Below, piece by piece: positions 1 to 6,265 of a stretch of 20,614 nucleotides of DNA. The number at the start of each line of letters is the position of its first letter. Within the stretch, counting starts at the first letter, position 1. Source of the DNA: an uncultured Prevotella sp. (lineage in GTDB: Bacteria > Bacteroidota > Bacteroidia > Bacteroidales > Bacteroidaceae); assembly GCA_900546605.1 (NCBI GenBank), contig URDV01000007.1:1-20614 (forward strand), in the 5' to 3' direction. The notes beneath the pieces were generated by a model, which was given only the letters and a program-made list of their open reading frames with translations, did not search any database and was not told the DNA's origin. Position numbers and translations under genes: made by a program.

Positions 1-14
1 TGCTCTTCCGATCT
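1..14 (+). other. Sequencing adapter remnant
   Basis: TGCTCTTCCGATCT is identical to the last 14 bases of the Illumina read-2 adapter (the read-1 adapter shares the last 13). It interrupts the serS reading frame at the contig edge. It is most simply untrimmed adapter, not genomic DNA, so genomic sequence begins at about position 15. Confidence 0.9.
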
Positions 15-424
15 AAAACGGTGTCATGGCCACCTGTTTTAACCACCAAGTTGTCATCAGCGCACGTACCTTCAGGCACAATGTCATAAGGCACATTCGG
101 TATTGTGTAAAGCAAGTTACGCTTATCTTCCTCAGCTTGCTTCATTACTTCCTCTAACTCCTTGCTACGAGTTTTGATGGTAGCCACCTCGGCCTTTGCT
201 GCCTCAGCCTCATCCTTCTTACCCTCTTTCATAAGGGCACCAATGCTCTTTGAAATAGTTTTAACCTTTGCATTCAAGGCATCTAATTCAGACTGAGCTT
301 CCTTGCGTTTATTATCGAAGGCTAACACGCCATCAATAGCCTCTCGTGCGCCTTTAAAGTGCTTCTTTTCCAAGCCGCGAATTACGGCTTCCTTATCGTC
401 GGTAATTTGTTTGATAGTAAGCAT
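15..424 (-). CDS. serS: Seryl-tRNA synthetase, N-terminal part (truncated by contig end)
   Basis: Cytosolic enzyme that charges tRNA-Ser with serine. About 136 residues are visible, starting MLTIKQITDDKEAVIRGLEK. Residues about 27-105 are the charged, heptad-rich segment expected for the two-helix antiparallel coiled-coil arm that contacts the tRNA-Ser variable arm. The following stretch (NLLYTIPNVPYDIVPEG) is the conserved link into the catalytic domain, which lies beyond the contig edge together with class II motifs 1-3. The ATG at 422-424 is the natural start, because a -7 promoter box lies 30 bases upstream at 454-461. Family members are about 420-430 residues, so roughly two thirds is missing. 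The truncation comes from the assembly edge, not from a pseudogene. The assignment rests on N-terminal similarity only, but the sequence is very characteristic. Confidence 0.93.
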
Positions 425-453
425 AGCTTTCCTTTATTTATTTATTATGTGCG

Positions 454-461
454 CAAAAGTA
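454..461 (-). promoter_or_regulatory. -7 promoter box of serS
   Basis: On the minus strand the sequence reads TACTTTTG followed by CG, an exact match to the Bacteroidetes -7 consensus TAnnTTTG. It lies 30 bases before the serS ATG. No clear -33 TTTG is seen 19-21 bases further upstream, so the call rests on the -7 match and position. Confidence 0.55.
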
Positions 462-541
462 ATAATTTTTTATGAACTATGGCTGTTATGATATACAAAA
501 CAAAAGTTTTACATGCAACTTTATTTACCCAGGTTTTACCA

Positions 542-658
542 TAAGTAGGTGTTCAAATTTATTTTATGTTATCGATAGATATTATTTTCACATTGAAAGT
601 ACTTTCTCGGGGCGCAGATGTTTCCTTCAATGTAAAACTATTTTTGAACACCGACTTA
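542..658. mobile_element. MITE-like inverted-repeat element, 117 bp
   Basis: The left end TAAGTAGGTGTTCAAA (542-557) is mirrored by the right end (reverse complement TAAGTCGGTGTTCAAA, 643-658), and the A/T-rich similarity runs inward for about 24 bases. Inside, CATTGAA (591-597) pairs with TTCAATG (626-632), and ATCGATAGAT lies at 571-580. There is no coding capacity. The same terminal motif bounds elements at 17608-17773 and 19909-20104. A non-autonomous transposon relic is the simplest reading, but no transposase or clear target duplication is visible here. Confidence 0.6.
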
Positions 659-734
659 ACTCTGTTATAACGATGTATGTTTTAGGCTCCTGCCTAAACA
701 TTCAATACTACGTGTTGGCGGAATTAGTAAACAG

Positions 735-773
735 GTTGGCGGTTAACAGGTTAACTGGGTAACGGGTAAGTTT
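735..773 (+). repeat. GTTAACNN octamer array
   Basis: Successive units are GTTGGCG (7 bases), GTTAACAG, GTTAACTG, GGTAACGG and GTAAGTTT. The period is 8 from 742 onward and the units degenerate towards the end. A related array with the same terminal GTAAGT lies at 19622-19661. An inverted, degenerate copy follows at 831-861. Function unknown. Confidence 0.65.
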
Positions 774-830
774 GTATAGTTTTTTAACTTCTTATCATTC
801 TGCCTTTAACATAATAAGTGGTGTATTATA

Positions 831-861
831 GCTTACTTACCCGTTAAGCTGTTAATAGGTT
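831..861 (-). repeat. Inverted partial copy of the octamer array
   Basis: Read on the minus strand this stretch contains ATTAACAG, CTTAACGG and GTAAGTAA, matching the upstream array in opposite orientation. AACGGGTAAGT at 761-771 and its exact complement at 835-845 form an 11-bp inverted repeat with a 63-base spacer. Confidence 0.5.
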
Positions 862-910
862 CAATACTTTTAGCTGCAATCAAGGCCCCAAAGGTATTCT
901 TAATGTTTAA

Positions 911-956
911 GGGGTGTTTTTATAAATTAGCTCAAACCTATTTATAAAAACACCCC
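911..956. terminator. Strong hairpin downstream of ppx
   Basis: GGGGTGTTTTTATAAA (911-926) and its exact reverse complement (941-956) form a perfect 16-bp stem with a 14-base loop. It starts 8 bases beyond the ppx stop codon, which suits a transcription terminator for the ppk-ppx operon. No long U-tract follows on the minus strand, so termination rests on the stem and is inferred. Confidence 0.6.
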
Positions 957-963
957 AATGTGG

Positions 964-1863
964 TTACTCTGAGATTTGCTTTTCAAACAATTCATCAATT
1001 ATGCCATCGGCAAGACCTATTACGGGTACATGAATATACTCAGCATGCACAAGGTCAGCAATGCGTAAAAATATTTCGGCTGCTGGCACTATAACATCAG
1101 CTCTATCCTCCTTTAAGTTGTATTGCTCTATACGTTCCTCCACCGTCAAAGTATTCAGTTGGTTATAAACCGCACGTACTGAACTAATTGGCATGCGCTG
1201 CTTCAAGGGGTTCTTGACTGATGCCATGCGATATATCTTGTTAATGTTTCCGCCCGAACCGATGATGTTGATATGACTGGCTAAGGGAGACATTTTTTCA
1301 AGGTCCTCTTGCATACGCAGCCATTCATCATCACGCACCTTGCCAGTGAGCAAACGCACCGTTCCGATGTTGTATGACACAGAACTATGCAATTCTCCAT
1401 CGGTTAAGAAATTTATTTCGGTTGAACCACCTCCAACATCAACATAAAGATAAGCCCCTTTCCGATCGGCCATGCACTCTAAATGGTTACTGTAGATAAT
1501 ACGTGCCTCTTCAGCTCCTCCTATTATTTCAATATTGATGCCCGTGTCACGACTTATGTGCCGTATTATTTCAGCTCCATTTTTAGCATCGCGCATGGCT
1601 GATGTAGCACAAGCTCTATAGGCACACACATCATATATTTTCATTAAATGCCGATAAGCCTTCATGAGTCTTTGCAACTTGCGTGCTTTACGTTCTGACA
1701 ATTCACCATCTTTAAAAATGTCGAATCCTAAGCGCAAAGGCACACGCAACAACATAATCTTTTTAAATTGGTGTTTGTCCTTCGACTCACTATTAATGCT
1801 CTTTATTAACAAGCGCACCGCATTAGACCCTATATCAATAGCGGCATAATTCATTCTTGACAT
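964..1863 (-). CDS. ppx: Exopolyphosphatase / pppGpp phosphatase family protein (short form)
   Basis: Member of the Ppx/GppA branch of the ASKHA ATPase fold, expected to hydrolyse polyphosphate from its ends (or pppGpp) in the cytoplasm. Motifs in order: phosphate-1 loop DIGSNAVRLL (residues 10-19), GGAEEARI with the expected catalytic Glu (115-122), phosphate-2 loop DVGGGSTE (142-149), GSGGN (202-206) and GLADGI near the C-terminus (283-288). At 299 residues it has only the two ASKHA domains and lacks the C-terminal HD-like domain of E. coli Ppx. Two starts are possible: ATG at 1861-1863, which overlaps ppk by 13 bases, or ATG at 1852-1854, which forms an ATGA overlap with the ppk stop and gives MNYAAIDIGSN. 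The second is attractive because it implies translational coupling. Ppx versus GppA specificity cannot be settled from sequence, but the ppk neighbour favours polyphosphate. Confidence 0.88.
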   Translation of the reverse strand: MSRMNYAAIDIGSNAVRLLIKSINSESKDKHQFKKIMLLRVPLRLGFDIFKDGELSERKARKLQRLMKAYRHLMKIYDVCAYRACATSAMRDAKNGAEIIRHISRDTGINIEIIGGAEEARIIYSNHLECMADRKGAYLYVDVGGGSTEINFLTDGELHSSVSYNIGTVRLLTGKVRDDEWLRMQEDLEKMSPLASHINIIGSGGNINKIYRMASVKNPLKQRMPISSVRAVYNQLNTLTVEERIEQYNLKEDRADVIVPAAEIFLRIADLVHAEYIHVPVIGLADGIIDELFEKQISE

Positions 1864-3935
1864 TTATTACTTTCCTCCTCTGTTTTATAATGTTCATAAA
1901 GAGCCTCTTGCGATCTAAATGCAGGCTCATTGGCTTTTGTAGTCCAAGAGTCGTTACGTCCCGTTCCATCCACCACGCGTCCTTGCGAGGTGTCACGCAG
2001 GGCATAATCGATAACTGTAGCCAAATCGCGTTTTATGTTGGGCGAATATACGGGTGTTACTACTTCAACGCGATTGTTTAAGTTACGTGGCATCCAATCA
2101 GCCGAACCTATAAACATTTTGTCTTCACCTGCTGCACAGAACTGAAAGATGCGTGCGTGTTCCAAATAGCGATCAATAATGCCCACAATGCGTATGGTGT
2201 CGCTTTTGCCCGGAATGCCTGTTACCAAAGAGCAATTGCCTCGCACAACTAAATCAATATGCACCCCATTAGCCGATGCTTCATAAAGTTTCTTCACCAT
2301 TACGGGGTCAGTAATATGATTTATTTTTATGCGTATATAAGCAGGTTTGCCCGTATTATGATTTTTTATTTCGTCATTAATAAGACGAATAAATTTGTTG
2401 CGCATTTCATTAGGCGAAACAAGCAACTCACGATACTTTACAGGCAGATAAGGATGCTCTATAAAATTGAACACTTGACGCACATCGCGCACAATGTTTT
2501 TGTTAGCTGTCATGAGCATGTAGTCGGTGTAGCAACGAGCATTTCCTTCATGAAAGTTACCCGTACTTATCACACATATATCGGCTCCCTTACGCATACC
2601 TATGTGCGTTATTTTAGAGTGAACCTTCAAACCTTCAACGCCAAAAATAACGTGTATGCCCACCTCTTGCATTTTCTTTGACCAACTAATGTTTGAGGCT
2701 TCATCAAATCGTGCCAACAATTCTATTACCACAGTTACCTGCTTACCATTTTGTGCCGCATTAATGAGTGCCTTTACTACCTTCGAATCATGTGCCAAAC
2801 GGTAAAGCGTTGTTTGAATGCTCTTTACCTCTTTATGCACAGCCGCCTCTTGCAACAAACGTATGTATGAGGCAAAATCATGATAAGGCACATGTATGAA
2901 CCTATCTTGCTTGCGCACCGACTCAAGCAACGAAGCTTCACCCATTAACTCGTGTTTCAAAATAGGCATCCATGTAGGGTACTTCAAATCCTTACGTCCA
3001 CAATCGGGAAAACTCATTAGGTCGCGATGATTCTGATAACGTCCCGCAGCCAAAATGGTGTCAAGTTTATCAACATGTAACTTTCCTAACACGCGTTTCA
3101 ACACATCACGTGGCATAGTGGCATCGTATATCACACGCATGGCCTGCCCACGCTTACGACTCTTTATGCCTTTTGATATCTTTTGCATTAAGCCCGTACG
3201 TAGGTCGTTATCAATTTCCATTTCAGCATCCTTTGTAAACTTAAAGGCATATGCTTCAAACACATTATAATTAAGGCCAGCAAATATTAAAGGCAGCGAG
3301 CAACGCACCACATCATCAATGTACATTATGTAGCTTTTGCCTTCACGATCGGGCAACTGCACAAAACGTCCTACAATGTTGACTGGCAATTGTAGCAAAG
3401 CGTATTCTGGATGTGACTTGTCACTCTCACGTCGCATTTTAACAGCCACATAGATGCTATTATCGGGTTCGTTGTTCAAATCCTTCAATGCTGAAAACCA
3501 AACGGGAGCTATATAGCCATCTAACTGCTTATAATAAAAATTACGTACAAATTCACGCTGTTCTTCATCTATCTCGGCATCATTTACTAAACAAATATTT
3601 TCGTTGCGTAATTCGTCCGTTACTTGATGAATGGCGTTTTCATACTCTTTTGAGTACTGCGCATTCAGTTTATTGATAACCTTTAAGGTATCAATTGCAT
3701 CATGTCGTTCATCACGTGTTTCTCTGTCATCACACTCTGCAATGCGATTTAGCAACGCTACACGCACCCGGAAGAACTCGTCTAAGTTATTAGAGTAAAT
3801 GCCCAAAAAACTCAAACGTTCTAACAAAGGCACTTGAGGCTTATTAGCCTCTTGCAATATGCGACGATTAAAGTACATCCAACTCACATCACGTGGTACG
3901 TAATCCTTATACACAATCTCTTTTTTCTTGGTCAT
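1851..3935 (-). CDS. ppk: Polyphosphate kinase 1
   Basis: Makes long-chain polyphosphate from ATP, reversibly, through a phosphohistidine intermediate. The protein has the PPK1 layout: an N-terminal helical domain beginning DVSWMYFNRR and NNLDEFFRVRV, a head domain, and two PLD-like catalytic domains. The expected phospho-accepting His is in KVHSKITHIG and the second active-site His is in LEHARIFQF. These are residues 439 and 593 counted from the ATG at 3935. The segment ISTGNFHEGNARCYTDYMLM and the late SADWMPRNLNNRVEV are also diagnostic. Length is 694 residues, usual for the family. An upstream in-frame TTG at 3960-3962 is rejected as the start because it falls inside a good -7 promoter box (3960-3967), whereas the ATG lies 25 bases downstream of that box. 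The gene overlaps ppx and is probably co-transcribed with it. Confidence 0.95.
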   Translation of the reverse strand: MTKKKEIVYKDYVPRDVSWMYFNRRILQEANKPQVPLLERLSFLGIYSNNLDEFFRVRVALLNRIAECDDRETRDERHDAIDTLKVINKLNAQYSKEYENAIHQVTDELRNENICLVNDAEIDEEQREFVRNFYYKQLDGYIAPVWFSALKDLNNEPDNSIYVAVKMRRESDKSHPEYALLQLPVNIVGRFVQLPDREGKSYIMYIDDVVRCSLPLIFAGLNYNVFEAYAFKFTKDAEMEIDNDLRTGLMQKISKGIKSRKRGQAMRVIYDATMPRDVLKRVLGKLHVDKLDTILAAGRYQNHRDLMSFPDCGRKDLKYPTWMPILKHELMGEASLLESVRKQDRFIHVPYHDFASYIRLLQEAAVHKEVKSIQTTLYRLAHDSKVVKALINAAQNGKQVTVVIELLARFDEASNISWSKKMQEVGIHVIFGVEGLKVHSKITHIGMRKGADICVISTGNFHEGNARCYTDYMLMTANKNIVRDVRQVFNFIEHPYLPVKYRELLVSPNEMRNKFIRLINDEIKNHNTGKPAYIRIKINHITDPVMVKKLYEASANGVHIDLVVRGNCSLVTGIPGKSDTIRIVGIIDRYLEHARIFQFCAAGEDKMFIGSADWMPRNLNNRVEVVTPVYSPNIKRDLATVIDYALRDTSQGRVVDGTGRNDSWTTKANEPAFRSQEALYEHYKTEEESNKCQE

Positions 3936-3959
3936 AACATTTATTACTTTTTTCAGCAG

Positions 3960-3967
3960 CAAAGGTA
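3960..3967 (-). promoter_or_regulatory. -7 promoter box of ppk-ppx
   Basis: The minus strand reads TACCTTTG followed by CTGC, an exact TAnnTTTG match, 25 bases before the ppk ATG. No consensus TTTG is found at the expected -33 distance. The box decides between the two candidate ppk starts. Confidence 0.55.
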
Positions 3968-4237
3968 CAGGTCGCGTGTTGCAATGATGTTACGCACGCA
4001 TTACAAATGTGTGAAGGCTTTTTTCATCTTTAAGCAGATAAGTAGGTGTTCAAACTTATTAGTACCTATTTATCTGTCTTTTACCAGAAGGTAACAAGTA
4101 TATAAAATACACTTACTTAACTATCCGATTCATAAGTAAGTAGGTGTTCAAAAACAAGAGCATCAAACTTTCCCCATAGTCAATATAATCAAGTAAGCAA
4201 GCCTAACTTATTATTATTCTCTTTGCTATCTTCTCAT
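3968..4237. other. Non-coding gap upstream of ppk with stacked hairpins
   Basis: No credible gene. The stretch 4032-4149 holds two direct copies of TAAGTAGGTGTTC and three hairpins, annotated separately. The flanks are A/T-rich and otherwise unremarkable. Confidence 0.6.
4032..4149. repeat. Two direct TAAGTAGGTGTTC copies within three hairpins
   Basis: TAAGTAGGTGTTC occurs at 4039-4051 and 4137-4149 in the same orientation. CAGATAAGTAGGT (4035-4047) pairs with ACCTATTTATCTG (4064-4076) with a single wobble. TTACC-AGAA-GGTAA forms a small hairpin at 4081-4094. ACTTACTTA (4111-4119) pairs exactly with TAAGTAAGT (4133-4141). The terminal motif is that of the inverted-repeat elements elsewhere in the window, but here the two copies are direct, suggesting a decayed or rearranged element. 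Confidence 0.55.
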
Positions 4238-4288
4238 AAAAAAAAGGCTGCGGATTATATGACAACCATAACCCAACAGCCATTTTTT
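4238..4288. terminator. Bidirectional terminator after the lipoprotein gene
   Basis: GGCTG (4246-4250) pairs with CAGCC (4277-4281), extended by GG/CC after a small internal bulge. Eight A residues lie before the stem and six T residues after it, so a U-tract follows the hairpin on either strand. It sits about 30 bases past the stop codon of the minus-strand lipoprotein gene, which it most plausibly terminates. Confidence 0.65.
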
Positions 4289-4319
4289 ATTTATCTTCTA
4301 TATTGTCCCATCCATTTAC

Positions 4320-5852
4320 TTAGTAATCGGTATTTTCAGGGTCAAAATTTGTCCAACCATTCATCCAATTAGCGGTTGAAGAGAAGGCACCAACATAACT
4401 AACCTTATCAAGCCATGTGCTATTAACCCCTTCAAACGAAGCAGCATTCAGCAACGGACTGGCAGCTGTTGGCATAAAGTCGACATTCAAACCCGAGAAG
4501 ATTGATTTGCCTGTGAGCAGCATCTCAGCCATTGTGCTAACATGGTTGCCTAACTGCGACTTAAAGAATGTAGTTGAAAAAGACTGTTGCGACTCATCAA
4601 CTACCGCTTTCTTTTCAACATAGTTTACACGTACATCACGATATTCCTTATTAGCATCTGAACCTATAACTCCCATATTTGCAAACCAGATGTTTTGCAA
4701 ACGAATGTTACCTTGTTGTGCTTGCTCGCGTGTATCGCCCTTTTCGCTATCAATTATCAAACCAATAGGCCAGCCAATGGCTACAGAGTTGACACAATTT
4801 AATCGTGAGCCGCGACGTATTTGCATAGCAGCTTGAAACTTACCTAAGCCCGAACCATTATTGGGGTTGTAATTGCCACCAGTAATATAGTCGGCATCAT
4901 TCACAAAGTTAACATCTGCCTGACGTGGTCCCACAAAGGTCATGTTACTGAATATGGCCGATGTTATAGGTGAAGCCGTTGAGCCACTTGCGTCATTATC
5001 GCTTTCAAACCCATTACTTTGGCTCTTATCAGCAATGCGAGGGTCACGTACTGACAAGCCATACTGCACATGACCTGAGAAGCCATTATCTGTATCGAAG
5101 TCATCATCCCAGCCATTAAAGGCTATAAGATTTTTGCAATTCACTGTTCCACCAAACCATTCAAATGAATCATCATTTGAATAGCTCACTTGTACGTGGT
5201 CAATCTTAGTGCCATCACCAACCGACCCCAAAGTTACACCATTTATTTCTTGGTCGGTAGCAAACGGATATCCAGCAAATTCAACACGCACATAGCTTAA
5301 CACGCCCGAATTGTCGTGAACATCATTTCCACCATGTTTTGCACGGGGGCCACCTTCAATTTGTGCTTCTCCCGCATTGTGAGGAGCCTGTCCGCAAAGA
5401 ATCACACCACCCCAATCGCCAGGTTTGCGCTGTCCCTTAGGCTGTGCTGAAGTAAATACAATAGGAGCTTCGGCCGTTCCTTGTGCAATTAATTTACCAC
5501 CCCGTTCTGCTATAATGGTTGCCTTCGTTTGCTTATCACCCTTAATAATAGTGCCAGGCTCGATGGTCAATTCTGCTCCATTTGCAATATAAACCCATCC
5601 TTTCAGCACATAGGTGCCTCGTTTAAGTGTTTGCTTACCTGTAAACACAAATTCCTTATCACCATTGCCAATTTGATTGCCATCAAAAAGCAAATTGTCA
5701 GCGGCCTTAAGACCACCATTTGTTGACCAATGGCGGGTGTCAGTTACAGGGTTCTCAGGAGTGTTGTTGTCGCTGCACGAAGTTAATGACGCAGCAAGGG
5801 CGAAAGTGGTCAAAGCTGCAAACGCGATGACGTGAATTGATTTTTTTCGCAT
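4320..5852 (-). CDS. Surface lipoprotein with right-handed beta-helix repeats
   Basis: A signal sequence MRKKSIHVIAFAALTTFALA leads to the lipobox LTSC, with the lipidated Cys at residue 26. The following SDNNTPE is polar and acidic, compatible with export to the cell surface in Bacteroidota. The body (about 65-390) has short strand-rich repeats such as GAELTIEPGTIIKG, APIVFTSAQ, GVTLGSVGDGTKIDHVQVSY and GTVNCKNLIAFNGWDD, the pattern of parallel beta-helix proteins. Acidic clusters (SNDDSFEW at 225-232, WDDDFDTDNG at 248-257, FESDND at 282-287) could bind a metal ion. Related Flavobacteria proteins are often mislabelled multidrug transporter, but there is no transmembrane bundle here. It lies divergent to a TonB-dependent receptor, suggesting a receptor and accessory pair, although no SusD fold is seen. 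Substrate unknown. A weak promoter candidate is at 5996-6003. Confidence 0.8.
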   Translation of the reverse strand: MRKKSIHVIAFAALTTFALAASLTSCSDNNTPENPVTDTRHWSTNGGLKAADNLLFDGNQIGNGDKEFVFTGKQTLKRGTYVLKGWVYIANGAELTIEPGTIIKGDKQTKATIIAERGGKLIAQGTAEAPIVFTSAQPKGQRKPGDWGGVILCGQAPHNAGEAQIEGGPRAKHGGNDVHDNSGVLSYVRVEFAGYPFATDQEINGVTLGSVGDGTKIDHVQVSYSNDDSFEWFGGTVNCKNLIAFNGWDDDFDTDNGFSGHVQYGLSVRDPRIADKSQSNGFESDNDASGSTASPITSAIFSNMTFVGPRQADVNFVNDADYITGGNYNPNNGSGLGKFQAAMQIRRGSRLNCVNSVAIGWPIGLIIDSEKGDTREQAQQGNIRLQNIWFANMGVIGSDANKEYRDVRVNYVEKKAVVDESQQSFSTTFFKSQLGNHVSTMAEMLLTGKSIFSGLNVDFMPTAASPLLNAASFEGVNSTWLDKVSYVGAFSSTANWMNGWTNFDPENTDY

Positions 5853-6265
5853 GACTTGGTTTAATAAGTTTTTTAAGTAGGGCGTTACCTGTTGCTTATC
5901 TGTTTGTTGATGACTGAATAGTTTTTGCCTTCAGCTCTTCTCAGTCGTCAAACCACGTTTAAGAACTTTGATTGCCCTTATTTGTTTTCACGCTGCAAAA
6001 TTCGGCTCTACTTATTACAATGCTGTTGCAGCATGGTAAAATTTATGATAAGCTACATTTTTTCCATGTTAGTACAACACGAATAATCTGTTGAACTGGC
6101 CTATATCTTTATACGATATGTTAAGATTCATATTAAAGTTCATGAATATCAATACTATTTCAAACACCCATCATCTCTGTACACAATATCTTAATAACAA
6201 AGAAACAATAACGTCACACAAAAACGTGAATTTTGCAACCGACATAAAAACCATACAAGCTATTT
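5853..6265. promoter_or_regulatory. Divergent regulatory gap between lipoprotein and TonB receptor
   Basis: The 413-bp gap holds no credible gene. Weak -7-like boxes GAATTTTG followed by CA face both ways: minus strand at 5996-6003 and plus strand at 6228-6235, the latter 31 bases before the receptor ATG. Each departs from TAnnTTTG at the first base. An interrupted palindrome lies at 6020-6034 and the 8-base palindrome TTCATGAA at 6139-6146. Shared control of the divergent pair is inferred. Confidence 0.4.
6020..6034. promoter_or_regulatory. Interrupted palindrome, possible operator
   Basis: ATGCTG-TTG-CAGCAT is a perfect 6-bp inverted repeat around a 3-base centre. It sits about 17 bases upstream of the minus-strand -7-like box at 5996-6003, roughly where a -33 region would lie. 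Its form suits a dimeric regulator, but a chance palindrome of this size cannot be excluded. Confidence 0.3.

Noticed and set aside
472..762. Open frame of 96 codons in the gap upstream of serS
   Set aside because: It runs through the inverted-repeat element and the octamer array. Its composition is low-complexity A/T and there is no recognisable domain.
911..956. Integron attC site or phage attachment site
   Set aside because: It is a simple perfect hairpin directly after ppx with no integrase or attC boxes, and a terminator explains it.
3960..3962. TTG as the start of ppk
   Set aside because: It lies within the -7 promoter box. The ATG at 3933-3935 fits both the promoter and the family N-terminus.
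4320..5852. Multidrug transporter label for the beta-helix protein
   Set aside because: It has a lipobox and strand-rich repeats and no membrane bundle. The label is a common database error for this family.
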